Source: Nitrospinota bacterium (lineage in GTDB: Bacteria; Nitrospirota; Nitrospiria; Nitrospirales; UBA8639). Taken from it: a DNA stretch of 47,273 bases. A model generated the notes under the pieces. The model worked only from the letters and a program-made list of their open reading frames with translations, was not told the DNA's origin and did not search any database. How positions within the stretch are numbered: the stretch's first letter is position 1; every line of letters begins with the position of its first letter. The DNA lies in the NCBI GenBank assembly GCA_022572725.1, contig JACZVJ010000009.1, positions 1 to 47,273 of the forward strand, given 5' to 3'. This document shows, piece by piece, positions 14,498-23,400 of this stretch. Made by a program: the position numbers and the translations under genes.

Positions 14498-14932
14498 CTA
14501 TTCGTAATACCAGCCCCCGGCTAGGATACCTTCCTCGAAATAAAGATATCGGTGGCTCACGGTCCCCGCATCCTTCCAATCTTCAAAGACCCATTCTTCG
14601 CGGCGGATGCCTTTATCGGTGTAGGTCACGTTCATCTGATAGGGGGACCCCCACGCCTGCAGTGCCTGCTCGCGAGTCATGCCTGCCACGACGCGCTTGT
14701 CTTGAATATGCTTTTCGAATGTGGGATCGAGTATGATGGGGAGATATCCCCAGGCAAGCATAAACAGGCCCAGCAGGGCGAATCCTGTGTATATGGTGAG
14801 CCGGACAGGGCGCCGGCAGAGGAAGGGCTTAAAAGTCTGGCCGGCAGCCGTGGATCGGTCTGGGGTGATTCTTTCGATACCCTTTGATCCTTCAAAGGGG
14901 GGATCTTGTGCTTGGTTTGGTGGGTCCATCAC
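14498..14932 (-). CDS. Membrane-anchored SmpA/OmlA-like small protein
   Basis: The 144-residue protein has a Pro-rich cytosolic start, a transmembrane segment at about residues 46-68 (LTIYTGFALLGLFMLAWGYL), and an outside domain with VVAGMTREQALQAWGSPYQ and EEWVFED. The M(T)xxQ(A/V)xxxxGxP pattern followed by W-x-Y/F strands is the BamE/SmpA-like fold used by many small envelope proteins. Function unknown. The divergent gene at 14988 starts 55 nt away. Confidence 0.68.
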   Translation of the reverse strand: MMDPPNQAQDPPFEGSKGIERITPDRSTAAGQTFKPFLCRRPVRLTIYTGFALLGLFMLAWGYLPIILDPTFEKHIQDKRVVAGMTREQALQAWGSPYQMNVTYTDKGIRREEWVFEDWKDAGTVSHRYLYFEEGILAGGWYYE

Positions 14933-14987
14933 TGGCCGAAAGGCAGTCTAACAAGGTAGAAATAAAGTCGTCAACAAAGGTGTGCCG

Positions 14988-15347
14988 ATGTTTATTGAGA
15001 TCGAATCCAACCCCAACTGTGAGGATTCTATCTTTCTGCGTTTTAAGGAGCTTGGGCCAGCACGGCGGATTAGGCAGGTTAAAAGTTATGAGCAATCCGC
15101 AAAGGGGGAGTGGTGTGATATCGTCGGCTGGAGTGAAGATCCCGACCATCCCATGTGTCCAGCCTTCGCCCAGCCTGTTGAGGATTCCGGAACCGGTCTT
15201 GCTTATTTGGTGTTTGGAGGAATTTGGGGGGTGCGGTTAAAGCCTGTTTCTTTTCAGGAGGAATGGAGTCTCGAAAGTTCCCACCAATGGGGCGAGACTT
15301 ATTTATCGTTATCGGATGAACGAGATGTTCAATACGAGGAGTCATGA
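14988..15347 (+). CDS. Small soluble protein, unknown function
   Basis: Start ATG 14988 is preferred because AACAAAGG precedes it; a GTG lies two codons earlier. The 119-residue product begins MFIEIESNPNCEDSIFLRFK, has a Trp-rich middle (GEWCDIVGWSEDPDHPM) and ends ETYLSLSDERDVQYEES. No signal peptide or recognised family. Confidence 0.6.
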   Translation: MFIEIESNPNCEDSIFLRFKELGPARRIRQVKSYEQSAKGEWCDIVGWSEDPDHPMCPAFAQPVEDSGTGLAYLVFGGIWGVRLKPVSFQEEWSLESSHQWGETYLSLSDERDVQYEES

Positions 15348-15366
15348 GAAAAGTAGGATGGAGAGT

Positions 15367-15388
15367 CGTCCCCGACTAGGTTGGGACG
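15367..15388. terminator. Possible hairpin between convergent genes
   Basis: CGTCCC and GGGACG form a 6-bp stem with a 10-nt loop between the convergent stops at 15347 and 15416. There is no clear T tract, so termination is uncertain. Confidence 0.3.
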
Positions 15389-15415
15389 GTGCAGCCTTTC
15401 TCCTCTCAGAAAAAC

Positions 15416-16195
15416 TTAATCAGCGTATTGGGGGATGGGAATTTTTTTCTTGAGTTTCGGTGGCTTGGGCGGACGGTTAGCGAATTCCTTTGAATAGGGA
15501 TTCAAAATGGGTTCATGGGTATGCCGCTGCGTTTGTTTGACCATTGGAAAACTCTGGGTTGTAAACTCAAGACGATCGATGAGCGCCTCCATGGTCAGAT
15601 AATCGGGAATGCCTTGAAGCGCAAATAGTTGGAACGCGAGCGACCAGTCCCAATTTTCCTTATCCCGTTCCTTGACGATCAGTTCAGCTTCCCGGGATGG
15701 TGGACCTTTAAAAATGAGGATCCAGAGGTTTGATCGAAACACCGAAGCACTCGGGGCTGTTGGTGGTTTGAACTCATGCACCAAATTTGGAAGGGACTGG
15801 ATGGACACGGCGGGAGTAAACTCGACTTCTACCCGTTTAACATACAGTGTTGGAAAGTCAACGTCCTCACTGAGGTCGGGGGTATACAAAAAGGAATAGC
15901 GGACCTTCACACCATTGCGGTTGTAAATGTAAACATCTTCTCCATTTTCTGGGGAAACTAATTTTTTGAAGTACTTTTTCCAGTCTTGAGAGGTGTAGTA
16001 ATGAAACACCCGAAGGGCCGCTTTCCTTGAGCGAATGGCATGGGGGACCCCCAATTTTTCGTGAACCTCGGCCTGAGTAAGACCCAAATACCCATCTTCA
16101 AAATAAGGCTTACCCCCTGCAGGACTTGCCAAAATGAACAACGAGAAGGTCAAGGTTGCGACAAGCCACGGCTTGCCACTGCAGGGAGGAACCAT
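15416..16195 (-). CDS. Exported protein of unknown function, SmpA-like N-terminal part
   Basis: 259 residues. The N-terminus (WLVATLTFSLFILASPAGG) is a signal peptide of general type, cleaved near residue 28. YLGLTQAEVHEKLGVPHAIR resembles the small-protein A / BamE-like motif (xGMTxxEVxxxLGxP). The middle has Tyr-rich beta strands and the C-terminus is Pro/Lys-rich (PPKPPKLKKKIPIP). Probably periplasmic or outer-membrane associated. No specific partner is evident. Confidence 0.68.
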   Translation of the reverse strand: MVPPCSGKPWLVATLTFSLFILASPAGGKPYFEDGYLGLTQAEVHEKLGVPHAIRSRKAALRVFHYYTSQDWKKYFKKLVSPENGEDVYIYNRNGVKVRYSFLYTPDLSEDVDFPTLYVKRVEVEFTPAVSIQSLPNLVHEFKPPTAPSASVFRSNLWILIFKGPPSREAELIVKERDKENWDWSLAFQLFALQGIPDYLTMEALIDRLEFTTQSFPMVKQTQRHTHEPILNPYSKEFANRPPKPPKLKKKIPIPQYAD

Positions 16196-16499
16196 GAAAG
16201 TTGATTTTGGTTCTTGAAGTAAAAAATTTGCCTGTTTTCATCCTATGCGCTCGAAATGAACCAAGTCAAGGAAGGCGTGTTTTTTGGAAAGTCGGAATGG
16301 TATGAGGAACCCAGGAAGGAACCATAACCTCTGTGATGGGATAAAAGGTGGCTGGGTATAGTCCGGGCCTTTTTTGTCCGAAAAGGAACCTAAGCGTTTT
16401 GGTAACCGGGCCAACATTTTGGTAGCCCTGGCTGGCCGGTGTCCAAATCTTGCGCAAGTCGCGTTCTTTTGAGTTCACACTCACGAGTTAGAGGAAATT
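16196..16499. other. metH upstream region
   Basis: 304 nt between the divergent exported-protein gene and metH. I looked for a B12 box and for SAM riboswitch helices and saw neither. GTCCGGGCC followed by TTTTTTGTCCG near 16360-16380 is T-rich but lacks a convincing stem. A purine-rich TTAGAGGAAATT directly before ATG 16500 acts as the metH ribosome-binding site. Confidence 0.5.
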
Positions 16500-19400
16500 A
16501 TGGATAGAGAGCCAACCCCTCTTTCCGAGTTGAAGGCCTTGCTGAGCATGCGGGTTGTGGTATTGGATGGGGCCATGGGCACCATGATTCAAGAGCATAA
16601 GTTGGAGGAGGCAGATTTTCGTGGGGTCCAATTTGCAAATCATTCCTGTGATCTCAAGGGGAATAATGATCTGCTTTCCCTTACTCAACCCGAGCTGATT
16701 TCCTCCATTCATTGTGCATACATGGAAGCCGGAGCTGACATTATCGAGACCAATACCTTTAATTCCAATGCCATCTCCATGGCGGATTATCAATTGGAGT
16801 CTTTGGTGTATGACCTTAACGTGGCCGGCGCCCGGGCTGCTCGGAAGGCCGTTGAAACGATGGGGGCTAAAGATCCCAACCGGCCGCGTTTTGTGGCCGG
16901 GGCAATGGGGCCCACCAATCGAACGGCTTCAATGTCTCCGGATGTGAATGATCCAGCCTTCCGGGCAGTGACCTTTGATCAATTGTGTGAAGCCTATTAC
17001 GAGCAGGTACGGGGACTCATTGATGGTGGGGTGGATTTGCTTTTGGTGGAAACCATATTTGATACCCTCAATTCCAAGGCTGCTCTGTTTGCAGTTGATC
17101 GTTATTGTGAAGAGCAGCAGCGGCAAATTCCCGTCATGGCCTCAGTGACCATCACTGACCTGAGTGGACGAACCCTATCTGGTCAGACAATCGAGGCATT
17201 TTGGAACTCGATTTCGCATGCCGAGTTGTTGAGCGTGGGGATCAATTGCGCGCTCGGGGCCAAGCAAATGCGTCCTTATATCGAAGAGCTTTCCCGCCTT
17301 GCCCCAGTCTATATCAGCTGTTACCCCAACGCAGGGTTGCCGAATGCCTTCGGAGGATTCGATGAGACTCCGGACAAAATGGCAACTGATTTACGGGATT
17401 TTGTTAGCAATGGGTGGCTGAATATCGTTGGCGGATGTTGCGGCAGTACCCCAGCTCATATCCGAGCTATTGCCGGAGCGGTAGGAGATCTTCCCCCCCA
17501 TGTCATAAGTGCGCCTGCCCGAGTGACCAGGCTGAGTGGACTTGAACCTTTGTCGATTCGCCCCGAGGCTAATTTTATCAACATTGGTGAACGAACCAAT
17601 GTGACTGGCTCTCCCAAGTTTGCCAGGCTGATCCTCAACGGGGAGCTTGAAGAAGCCTTGTCCATCGCCCGGCAACAGGTTGAAGGGGGAGCTCAAATTT
17701 TAGATGTCAACATGGATGAAGCCTTGTTGGATTCTGAAAAAGCTATGGTGAATTTCTTGAACCTGATTGCTTCTGAGCCGGACATCGCTCGAATTCCTAT
17801 TATAGTGGACAGCTCAAAATGGTCGGTCATTGAAGCAGGGTTAAAGTGCCTGCAAGGCAAAGGCATCGTGAATTCCATCAGCCTCAAAGAGGGTGAAGAG
17901 TCCTTTAAGCGGCAGGCCCGACAGGTCAAGCGATATGGGGCTGCTGTGGTTGTTATGGCGTTTGATGAAACTGGACAAGCTGACACCATTGATCGGAAGG
18001 TGGAGATTTGTACGAGAGTCTATCGCATTCTGACTGAAGAGGTAGGATTTCCTCCAGAAGATATTATCTTTGACCCGAATATTTTAACCGTGGCCACCGG
18101 CATGGAAGAGCACAACGCCTATGCGGTCAACTTCATTGAGGCAACTCGACGCATCAAAGCCGCTCTTCCTCATTGTAAGGTCAGTGGTGGGGTCAGCAAT
18201 ATCTCGTTTTCGTTCCGTGGGAACAACGTAGTTCGGGAAGCGATGCACTCGGCCTTTCTCTACCATGCCGTCCATGCGGGATTAGATATGGGGATTGTCA
18301 ACGCAGGGCAATTGCGGGTGTATGAAGATATTCCTAAGGATTTATTGGAACTGGTTGAGGACGTGCTGTTGAATCGGAGACCAGATGCGACCGAACGGCT
18401 GGTGACCTTTGCCGAAACAGTGAAACAGGGAGGAAGGACAGCCGTCAAAGATGAGGCTTGGCGACAGGGGACAGTGGAAGAACGCCTATCACATGCACTG
18501 GTCAAAGGGATTGTGGACTATATCGATGAGGATGTGGAGGAGGCCCGTCAGCAGTATGAGAGACCCCTCCATGTGATTGAAGGCCCTTTAATGGCGGGCA
18601 TGAATATCGTAGGGGACCTGTTTGGATCGGGGAAAATGTTTTTGCCCCAAGTGGTGAAAAGCGCGCGCGTGATGAAGAAGGCGGTGGCCTATCTGCTCCC
18701 GTACATGGATGCCGAAAAACAAGCGTCGGGAGGCGGGGCAGCGCAGGCGAAAATTCTCATGGCGACGGTCAAAGGGGATGTCCACGACATTGGAAAAAAT
18801 ATTGTGGGCGTCGTGCTGGCGTGCAACAACTATGAAATCATTGATCTGGGCGTCATGGTTCCTTGCGACAAGATTTTGAAAACCGCCAAAGAAGAAAAAG
18901 TCGATTTGGTCGGGTTGAGCGGGCTCATCACGCCATCCCTCGACGAAATGGCACACAACGCCAGAGAAATGACCCGTGAAGGGTTTACCATCCCTCTGCT
19001 CATTGGGGGCGCCACGACGAGCAAGGCGCATACCGCGGTGAAGATTGCTCCGGGTTACAAGGAACCGGTTGTGCATGTTTTAGATGCTTCATTGGCAGTC
19101 AAGGTGGTGCGTCAACTATTAAGTCCTGAAGCGAAGCCGGCGTTTGTTGAAAAAGTTCGACAACAACAGCAACAGTCCCGTGAGGCCTACGAAGGGAAGA
19201 AAACGAAGAAAACGTTGTTGCCTCTCCAAGAGGCCCGCAAGCGTCGAATGGTGATTGATTGGGAAAGGTCCGATATTCCAAAGCCAAGTTTTCTGGGAAC
19301 CCGTGTGATCGAGGATTTACCCTTGGAAAAACTCGTACCGGTGATTGATTGGTCCCCTCTCTTTTATACCTGGGAATTAAAGGGACGGTATCCAAAGATT

Positions 19401-20210
19401 TTTGAGGACCCCAAAATGGGCGGGAGAGCCAAAGAGCTCTTTGATGATGCCCAAGGGTTGCTCCAAGAGATCATTAAGAATAAGCTCTTAACCGCCAAGG
19501 GAATCTATGGCTTTTTCCCGGCAAATAGTATGGAGGATGATATTCAGGTCTACACCGATGAATCCCGTGGCGAGATCCTCACAACCTTCCATACCCTTCG
19601 CCAGCAAATGAGTAAACCTGAAGGAGACTTCAATTTCGCGCTCGCGGATTTTATCGCCCCCAAATCTACGGGCTTGGCGGATTATCTGGGGGGGTTTGCG
19701 GTCACCGCAGGGATTGGGATCGAAGCCCTTTGCGAGCGATTTGAAAAAGACCATGATGACTATAATTCAATCATGGCCAAGGCCCTCGCTGATCGATTCG
19801 CCGAGGCCTTCGCCGAATGGCTCCACCAGGAAGCACGACGGGAATGGGGATATGGGGTACAGGAGAATCTTTCCAACGAAGACCTGATACGAGAACGGTA
19901 TCGCGGGATCCGCCCGGCGCCCGGCTATCCCGCTTGCCCAGACCATACCGAAAAACAGATCCTGTTTAATGTGTTAGCCGCTGAAAAGCATACTGGCATT
20001 CATCTGACCGAAAACTATGCCATGTATCCTGCTAGCTCCGTCAGCGGGCTTTACTTTGCCCACACCCAAGCCAAATACTTCGCTGTGGGGAAAATTGACC
20101 TTGACCAGGTCAAGGATTATGCCGTGAGGAAATCCATGGACCTGCGGACAGTGGAGCGTTGGCTCTCCTCCAACCTGCATTATGATCCGGGCCAGGCGAA
20201 AACGAAGTAA
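16500..20210 (+). CDS. metH: Cobalamin-dependent methionine synthase
   Basis: At 1236 residues this is full length for the four-module enzyme. Module 1 (1-330) binds homocysteine and zinc: GINCALG and [12 protein letters not shown] hold the three Cys ligands. Module 2 (about 350-620) is the methyltetrahydrofolate domain ([30 protein letters not shown]). Module 3 (about 640-890) carries cobalamin: [11 protein letters not shown] has Asp760, His762 and Gly765 for base-off binding, then [11 protein letters not shown] and LIGGATTS. Module 4 (930-1236) is the S-adenosylmethionine reactivation domain: [20 protein letters not shown] and [17 protein letters not shown]. It moves the methyl group from methyltetrahydrofolate to homocysteine. 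It is monocistronic. Confidence 0.98.
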   Translation: MDREPTPLSELKALLSMRVVVLDGAMGTMIQEHKLEEADFRGVQFANHSCDLKGNNDLLSLTQPELISSIHCAYMEAGADIIETNTFNSNAISMADYQLESLVYDLNVAGARAARKAVETMGAKDPNRPRFVAGAMGPTNRTASMSPDVNDPAFRAVTFDQLCEAYYEQVRGLIDGGVDLLLVETIFDTLNSKAALFAVDRYCEEQQRQIPVMASVTITDLSGRTLSGQTIEAFWNSISHAELLSVGINCALGAKQMRPYIEELSRLAPVYISCYPNAGLPNAFGGFDETPDKMATDLRDFVSNGWLNIVGGCCGSTPAHIRAIAGAVGDLPPHVISAPARVTRLSGLEPLSIRPEANFINIGERTNVTGSPKFARLILNGELEEALSIARQQVEGGAQILDVNMDEALLDSEKAMVNFLNLIASEPDIARIPIIVDSSKWSVIEAGLKCLQGKGIVNSISLKEGEESFKRQARQVKRYGAAVVVMAFDETGQADTIDRKVEICTRVYRILTEEVGFPPEDIIFDPNILTVATGMEEHNAYAVNFIEATRRIKAALPHCKVSGGVSNISFSFRGNNVVREAMHSAFLYHAVHAGLDMGIVNAGQLRVYEDIPKDLLELVEDVLLNRRPDATERLVTFAETVKQGGRTAVKDEAWRQGTVEERLSHALVKGIVDYIDEDVEEARQQYERPLHVIEGPLMAGMNIVGDLFGSGKMFLPQVVKSARVMKKAVAYLLPYMDAEKQASGGGAAQAKILMATVKGDVHDIGKNIVGVVLACNNYEIIDLGVMVPCDKILKTAKEEKVDLVGLSGLITPSLDEMAHNAREMTREGFTIPLLIGGATTSKAHTAVKIAPGYKEPVVHVLDASLAVKVVRQLLSPEAKPAFVEKVRQQQQQSREAYEGKKTKKTLLPLQEARKRRMVIDWERSDIPKPSFLGTRVIEDLPLEKLVPVIDWSPLFYTWELKGRYPKIFEDPKMGGRAKELFDDAQGLLQEIIKNKLLTAKGIYGFFPANSMEDDIQVYTDESRGEILTTFHTLRQQMSKPEGDFNFALADFIAPKSTGLADYLGGFAVTAGIGIEALCERFEKDHDDYNSIMAKALADRFAEAFAEWLHQEARREWGYGVQENLSNEDLIRERYRGIRPAPGYPACPDHTEKQILFNVLAAEKHTGIHLTENYAMYPASSVSGLYFAHTQAKYFAVGKIDLDQVKDYAVRKSMDLRTVERWLSSNLHYDPGQAKTK

Positions 20211-20252
20211 GGTGTCGCGAAGCGGGTGAAGCTCTGGGATCTAGATTTCCCC

Positions 20253-20278
20253 CCCCTCTTTTCAGGGTGAGGGGTTTC
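20253..20278 (+). terminator. Candidate terminator of metH
   Basis: CCCCTC and GAGGGG form a stem with a 10-nt loop, followed by TTTCT. It is 43 nt downstream of the metH stop. The T tract is short, so efficiency is uncertain. Confidence 0.4.
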
Positions 20279-20518
20279 TGTGAGCCAGCCCAACAAAGGG
20301 AATGAATCTCTTGGAATGAAAAATTTCGCCCTCATTGAAATAGCCCCTCCTCTTTTCATGTGACATTCGTAGGTATTTCCTTCCCTGTCTCCAGCTCCCT
20401 TCACCAACGGGGCCCCAAACGACTGCAACGAATTCTTGAAGGGAAAATTGAATACCGTGGTTTGGGTGAGGTGCTCAACGCGTCCAGTGGTACCATCCTG
20501 ACCAACTGAGGAGGGGTT

Positions 20519-20536
20519 GAGAGAGAGAGAGAGAGA
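20519..20536. repeat. (GA)9 dinucleotide repeat
   Basis: Nine uninterrupted GA units in the intergenic region. Such runs are prone to slippage; no coding frame crosses this one. Confidence 0.85.
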
Positions 20537-20606
20537 AAGCTTCGAAAGGCGCTCCAAGAGAGTCTCAAAAAAATGCAAAGCCGATTGGCTAAGCCAGGTG
20601 GGAGGG

Positions 20607-21113
20607 TTATGAAAAAGTTAGAGAGAGTTCAGCCGGTTCGGGAATGGCTGAATCGAGACTGACAGCTTTAAGAGCATCGGAGATCCACCGGTATCGTTCT
20701 TCTGCCCAGGCATTGAACGCGTTGGAATTTTCGAACATGAGGTCCCAAGCCCGGACTCCATCGAGGAGAAGGAGTTGGTGCGGTTTATTTTGCCCTGGGA
20801 AATAGACCACCAGGACAGCGGAATTCCCCATAAGGCTGATATCGGTGAACATATGAATCATGGCTTCTGGGGGCAAATGAACGGAAAGGGACGCGGCCTC
20901 GACGATGGGCCCGTAGATTCGATGAAGAAATTGTTGGATAGTTTCGTAGGGCGACTTGGATTCATGAAGCTTGGTATTGGGAGTTTCCCCGATGAGGTTT
21001 TCGGTTAGATATTCTACAGCTTCCCAAGTGGGCATGGAGCCCGAATGAACGAGCGAATCCATGAGGTAGGAAAGCCAGTTGCGGGTTATTGGATGATAGG
21101 CGTTATGTGTCAT
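20607..21113 (-). CDS. Soluble protein of unknown function
   Basis: 168 residues, starting MTHNAYHPITRNWLSYLMDS. The fold looks alpha/beta: helices at the start (WEAVEYLTENLIG, YETIQQFLHRIYG), then strands SAVLVVYFPGQNKPHQLLLLDG and a Trp-rich end (NAWAEERYRWISDALK). No signal peptide, membrane segment or family recognised. It is divergent from the radical SAM operon. Confidence 0.68.
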   Translation of the reverse strand: MTHNAYHPITRNWLSYLMDSLVHSGSMPTWEAVEYLTENLIGETPNTKLHESKSPYETIQQFLHRIYGPIVEAASLSVHLPPEAMIHMFTDISLMGNSAVLVVYFPGQNKPHQLLLLDGVRAWDLMFENSNAFNAWAEERYRWISDALKAVSLDSAIPEPAELSLTFS

Positions 21114-21447
21114 GGCTTATTCCTCACGCATCCCTTTTCGGGAAAATTGTCGTACGACTTTAAGGTTTTTAAATGTTGATTAGATCAGTAACTGTCAGGC
21201 GGGAAATACCTGGAGTCAATTTAACTCACGAATCTTAAGAATATCATAAAATATGTCATTTTGTCAATAGGATCAAAGCCTCGATTCACTGCCCTTGCCA
21301 ACCCTTGACCACCCTTTTTCCGTAGGAATAGAATGGCTCCTCTTCTTTAAACTTTTGAGATTCTTGGGCTTTTTCTAGTCAGGGCTTGAAAAACGTCCAA
21401 GGGAGGGAATGGTTTGGCTTGATCATTATATAGCGAGGATCATTAGT
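21114..21447. other. AT-rich divergent intergenic region before the radical SAM genes
   Basis: 334 nt between divergent genes. It contains a GTCGTACGAC palindrome near 21152 and an AT-rich patch at 21230-21270, likely promoter ground, but I see no clear -35/-10 pair. Confidence 0.4.
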
Positions 21448-23343
21448 ATGAGGATAGACTATAATAAAGGCGAACGGGTGACGCCTCAGCTCATTCAACT
21501 CCGCCGGGAAACCGAAAAGACGGCCTCCGACCAAAAACGGAAGGTGATGCTGGTTTTTCCCCCGGATTGGTACCCCTCCGAACCCTACCTGAGCCTTCCA
21601 ACCTTGACTGCCTTTCTCCGAAGTGCAGGGCACGACGTTGTGCAAAAGGATGTCAATTTGGAGATGTACGATTGGTATTTTAGCGCAGACTTTCTGAAAA
21701 GGGTTCAGAAAAAAATCCCTCAACAATTGGATCGGCTTAAGAAAATTTCTAGAGATCGAGAATTGACTGAAAGTGAAGTTGACCTGCAGTTGGCTCTGTG
21801 TGAATGTACTCGCACTCGGATTTCCGAACTCATCGAAAAGGCCGAAGAGGCCAAGGGCATTGTGAGGTCGGCAGATTTATATGATGCAGGTAAACTGGAG
21901 TGGGCCATCAATGTTTTTCGCGAGGTCACGGACACGATTTCGCTGGTATACGCTCCCGCTCGAATTTGTATGCCACCGATGGAGACCGACCTGTCCTACA
22001 AGGTTTTTATGTCCACCGAAATTCTGGAGGCCGTTCAGGACAAGCAGGTCAATGTGTATCGCGATGTTTTTGACCATATTTTAAAGCCGGCCATTGTGGC
22101 CGAAGCGCCTGACATTATTGGGATTTCCATTGTCCTTCAACAGCAGCTCTTTTCCTCCATGACCTTTTGCGCCCTCATCAAGGAACAGTTTCCTCATATT
22201 CATATCACCATTGGAGGAAATACGGTTACCAGGCTTCGTGATGTCCTGCCTACGGCCACCAACCTCTTTGCCCTGTTTGATAGTGCGGTCATGTTTGAGG
22301 GCGAAACCGCCTTCCTCCAACTCGTGGAAGCGGTTGGAACCGATCGAGGCTTCTCCGAGATTCCCAACTTGATGTATCGCGATGCCTCGGGGATCCATAC
22401 CTCTTCGGTGACCTGTGCAGAAGATATGGCCCAGCTCCCTCCTCCCGATTTTGATGGCCTTCCATTGGAAAAATATTTTGTGCCTGTCCCTATTTTGCCT
22501 TACTTGGCCACGCGGGGGTGTTATTGGGGACGTTGCGAATTCTGTGACCATGGAGAGGGGTATACCGCTGGCTATCGTACAAAGAAGGTCGATCAAATCA
22601 TTGAGGAGATTCAATATCTTAAGGACAAATACTCCACAGCTCATTTCCACTTTACGGATGAGTCCTACCCCCCGGCTTTGTTCCGGAAACTGACCCGCAA
22701 GCTTATTGACCAAAAAATGAATATCGCTTGGACGACGCATATGCGGTTTGAAAAGAGTTTGTTGGACGAGGAGGTCTGGAAGGACGCCAAGGAATCTGGG
22801 TGTAAGTTTCTTCACGTGGGATATGAGTCTGGTAGTGAGCGTGTGCTTAAATTGATGGATAAAGCGACGACCACGGATGTTATTCGACGGAGTCTTGAGT
22901 TGTCTTCCACCTATGGGGTGTGGAACCACGTGATGGGGTTCTTTGGGTTCCCGGGTGAAACCTATGAGGATGCCAAGTTTTCCATGCAATTTCTTGAAGA
23001 CAATAAGGACCATGTGCATTCCATCGGGTTTGGAACATTCGATTTAAGTAAACACAACCCTGTTGCAAAGAATGCGGAAAAATGGGGGATCACGTACTAT
23101 ATAAATCCTGAGTGGGACCTGGCCCTGGATTATTATTTCACGGTTAAGGAAGGGCTTGGGGTAGAAGACGCCGAGCGGGTGTTTGAGGAATTTGAGCAGA
23201 ATCACTATTCTGGGTGGGATCTGAAGATCTTTATACGGGAATATGTCTTCCTTTATGTGGCTCGTTTTGGGACCAACAGGCTGCCAGCTCTTCAATTCAG
23301 GGTGAGTCCTGAGGAAGATGTTCAAGAGTTGGCCAAAGTGTAA
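21448..23343 (+). CDS. B12-binding-domain radical SAM protein, paralogue 1
   Basis: Start ATG 21448 has GAGGAT 8 nt upstream; ATG 21409 is also open, but its GGAGGG is only 1 nt away. From 21448 the protein has about 631 residues. The N-terminal Rossmann part begins RKVMLVFPPDWYPSEPYLSL and continues FLRSAGHDVVQKDVNLEMYD. It is followed by a long helical insert and IIGISIVLQQQLFSSMTFCA and IHITIGGNTVTRL, the cobalamin-domain core without the DxHxxG motif. The radical SAM barrel starts ILPYLATRGCYWGRCEFCDH; the cluster Cys are spaced CX4CX2C instead of CX3CX2C. SAM-binding GGE-like and later strands follow (HFTDESYPP, HVGYESGSERVLKLMDK). The reaction is unknown; methylation or ring chemistry are typical for the class. 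The next gene is a close paralogue 57 nt on. Confidence 0.85.
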   Translation: MRIDYNKGERVTPQLIQLRRETEKTASDQKRKVMLVFPPDWYPSEPYLSLPTLTAFLRSAGHDVVQKDVNLEMYDWYFSADFLKRVQKKIPQQLDRLKKISRDRELTESEVDLQLALCECTRTRISELIEKAEEAKGIVRSADLYDAGKLEWAINVFREVTDTISLVYAPARICMPPMETDLSYKVFMSTEILEAVQDKQVNVYRDVFDHILKPAIVAEAPDIIGISIVLQQQLFSSMTFCALIKEQFPHIHITIGGNTVTRLRDVLPTATNLFALFDSAVMFEGETAFLQLVEAVGTDRGFSEIPNLMYRDASGIHTSSVTCAEDMAQLPPPDFDGLPLEKYFVPVPILPYLATRGCYWGRCEFCDHGEGYTAGYRTKKVDQIIEEIQYLKDKYSTAHFHFTDESYPPALFRKLTRKLIDQKMNIAWTTHMRFEKSLLDEEVWKDAKESGCKFLHVGYESGSERVLKLMDKATTTDVIRRSLELSSTYGVWNHVMGFFGFPGETYEDAKFSMQFLEDNKDHVHSIGFGTFDLSKHNPVAKNAEKWGITYYINPEWDLALDYYFTVKEGLGVEDAERVFEEFEQNHYSGWDLKIFIREYVFLYVARFGTNRLPALQFRVSPEEDVQELAKV

Positions 23344-23400
23344 GACCGCAGCAGAGACACGATTTAGAGCCTTGCCCTTTATTCATAAGGATACACTCTC

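Larger units (their letters stand above)
20211..20606. other. Intergenic region after metH
   Basis: 396 nt without a supported gene. It holds a C-rich/G-rich hairpin right after metH and a (GA)9 repeat at 20519-20536. A minus-strand open frame at 20180-20578 overlaps metH and has no coding character. Confidence 0.5.

Noticed and set aside
16196-16499. Cobalamin or SAM riboswitch before metH
   Set aside because: No B12 box and no SAM-I type stems could be found by eye.
20180-20578. 132-codon open frame on the minus strand after metH
   Set aside because: It overlaps the metH end, has low-complexity Ser/Leu runs from the GA repeat and no ribosome-binding site.
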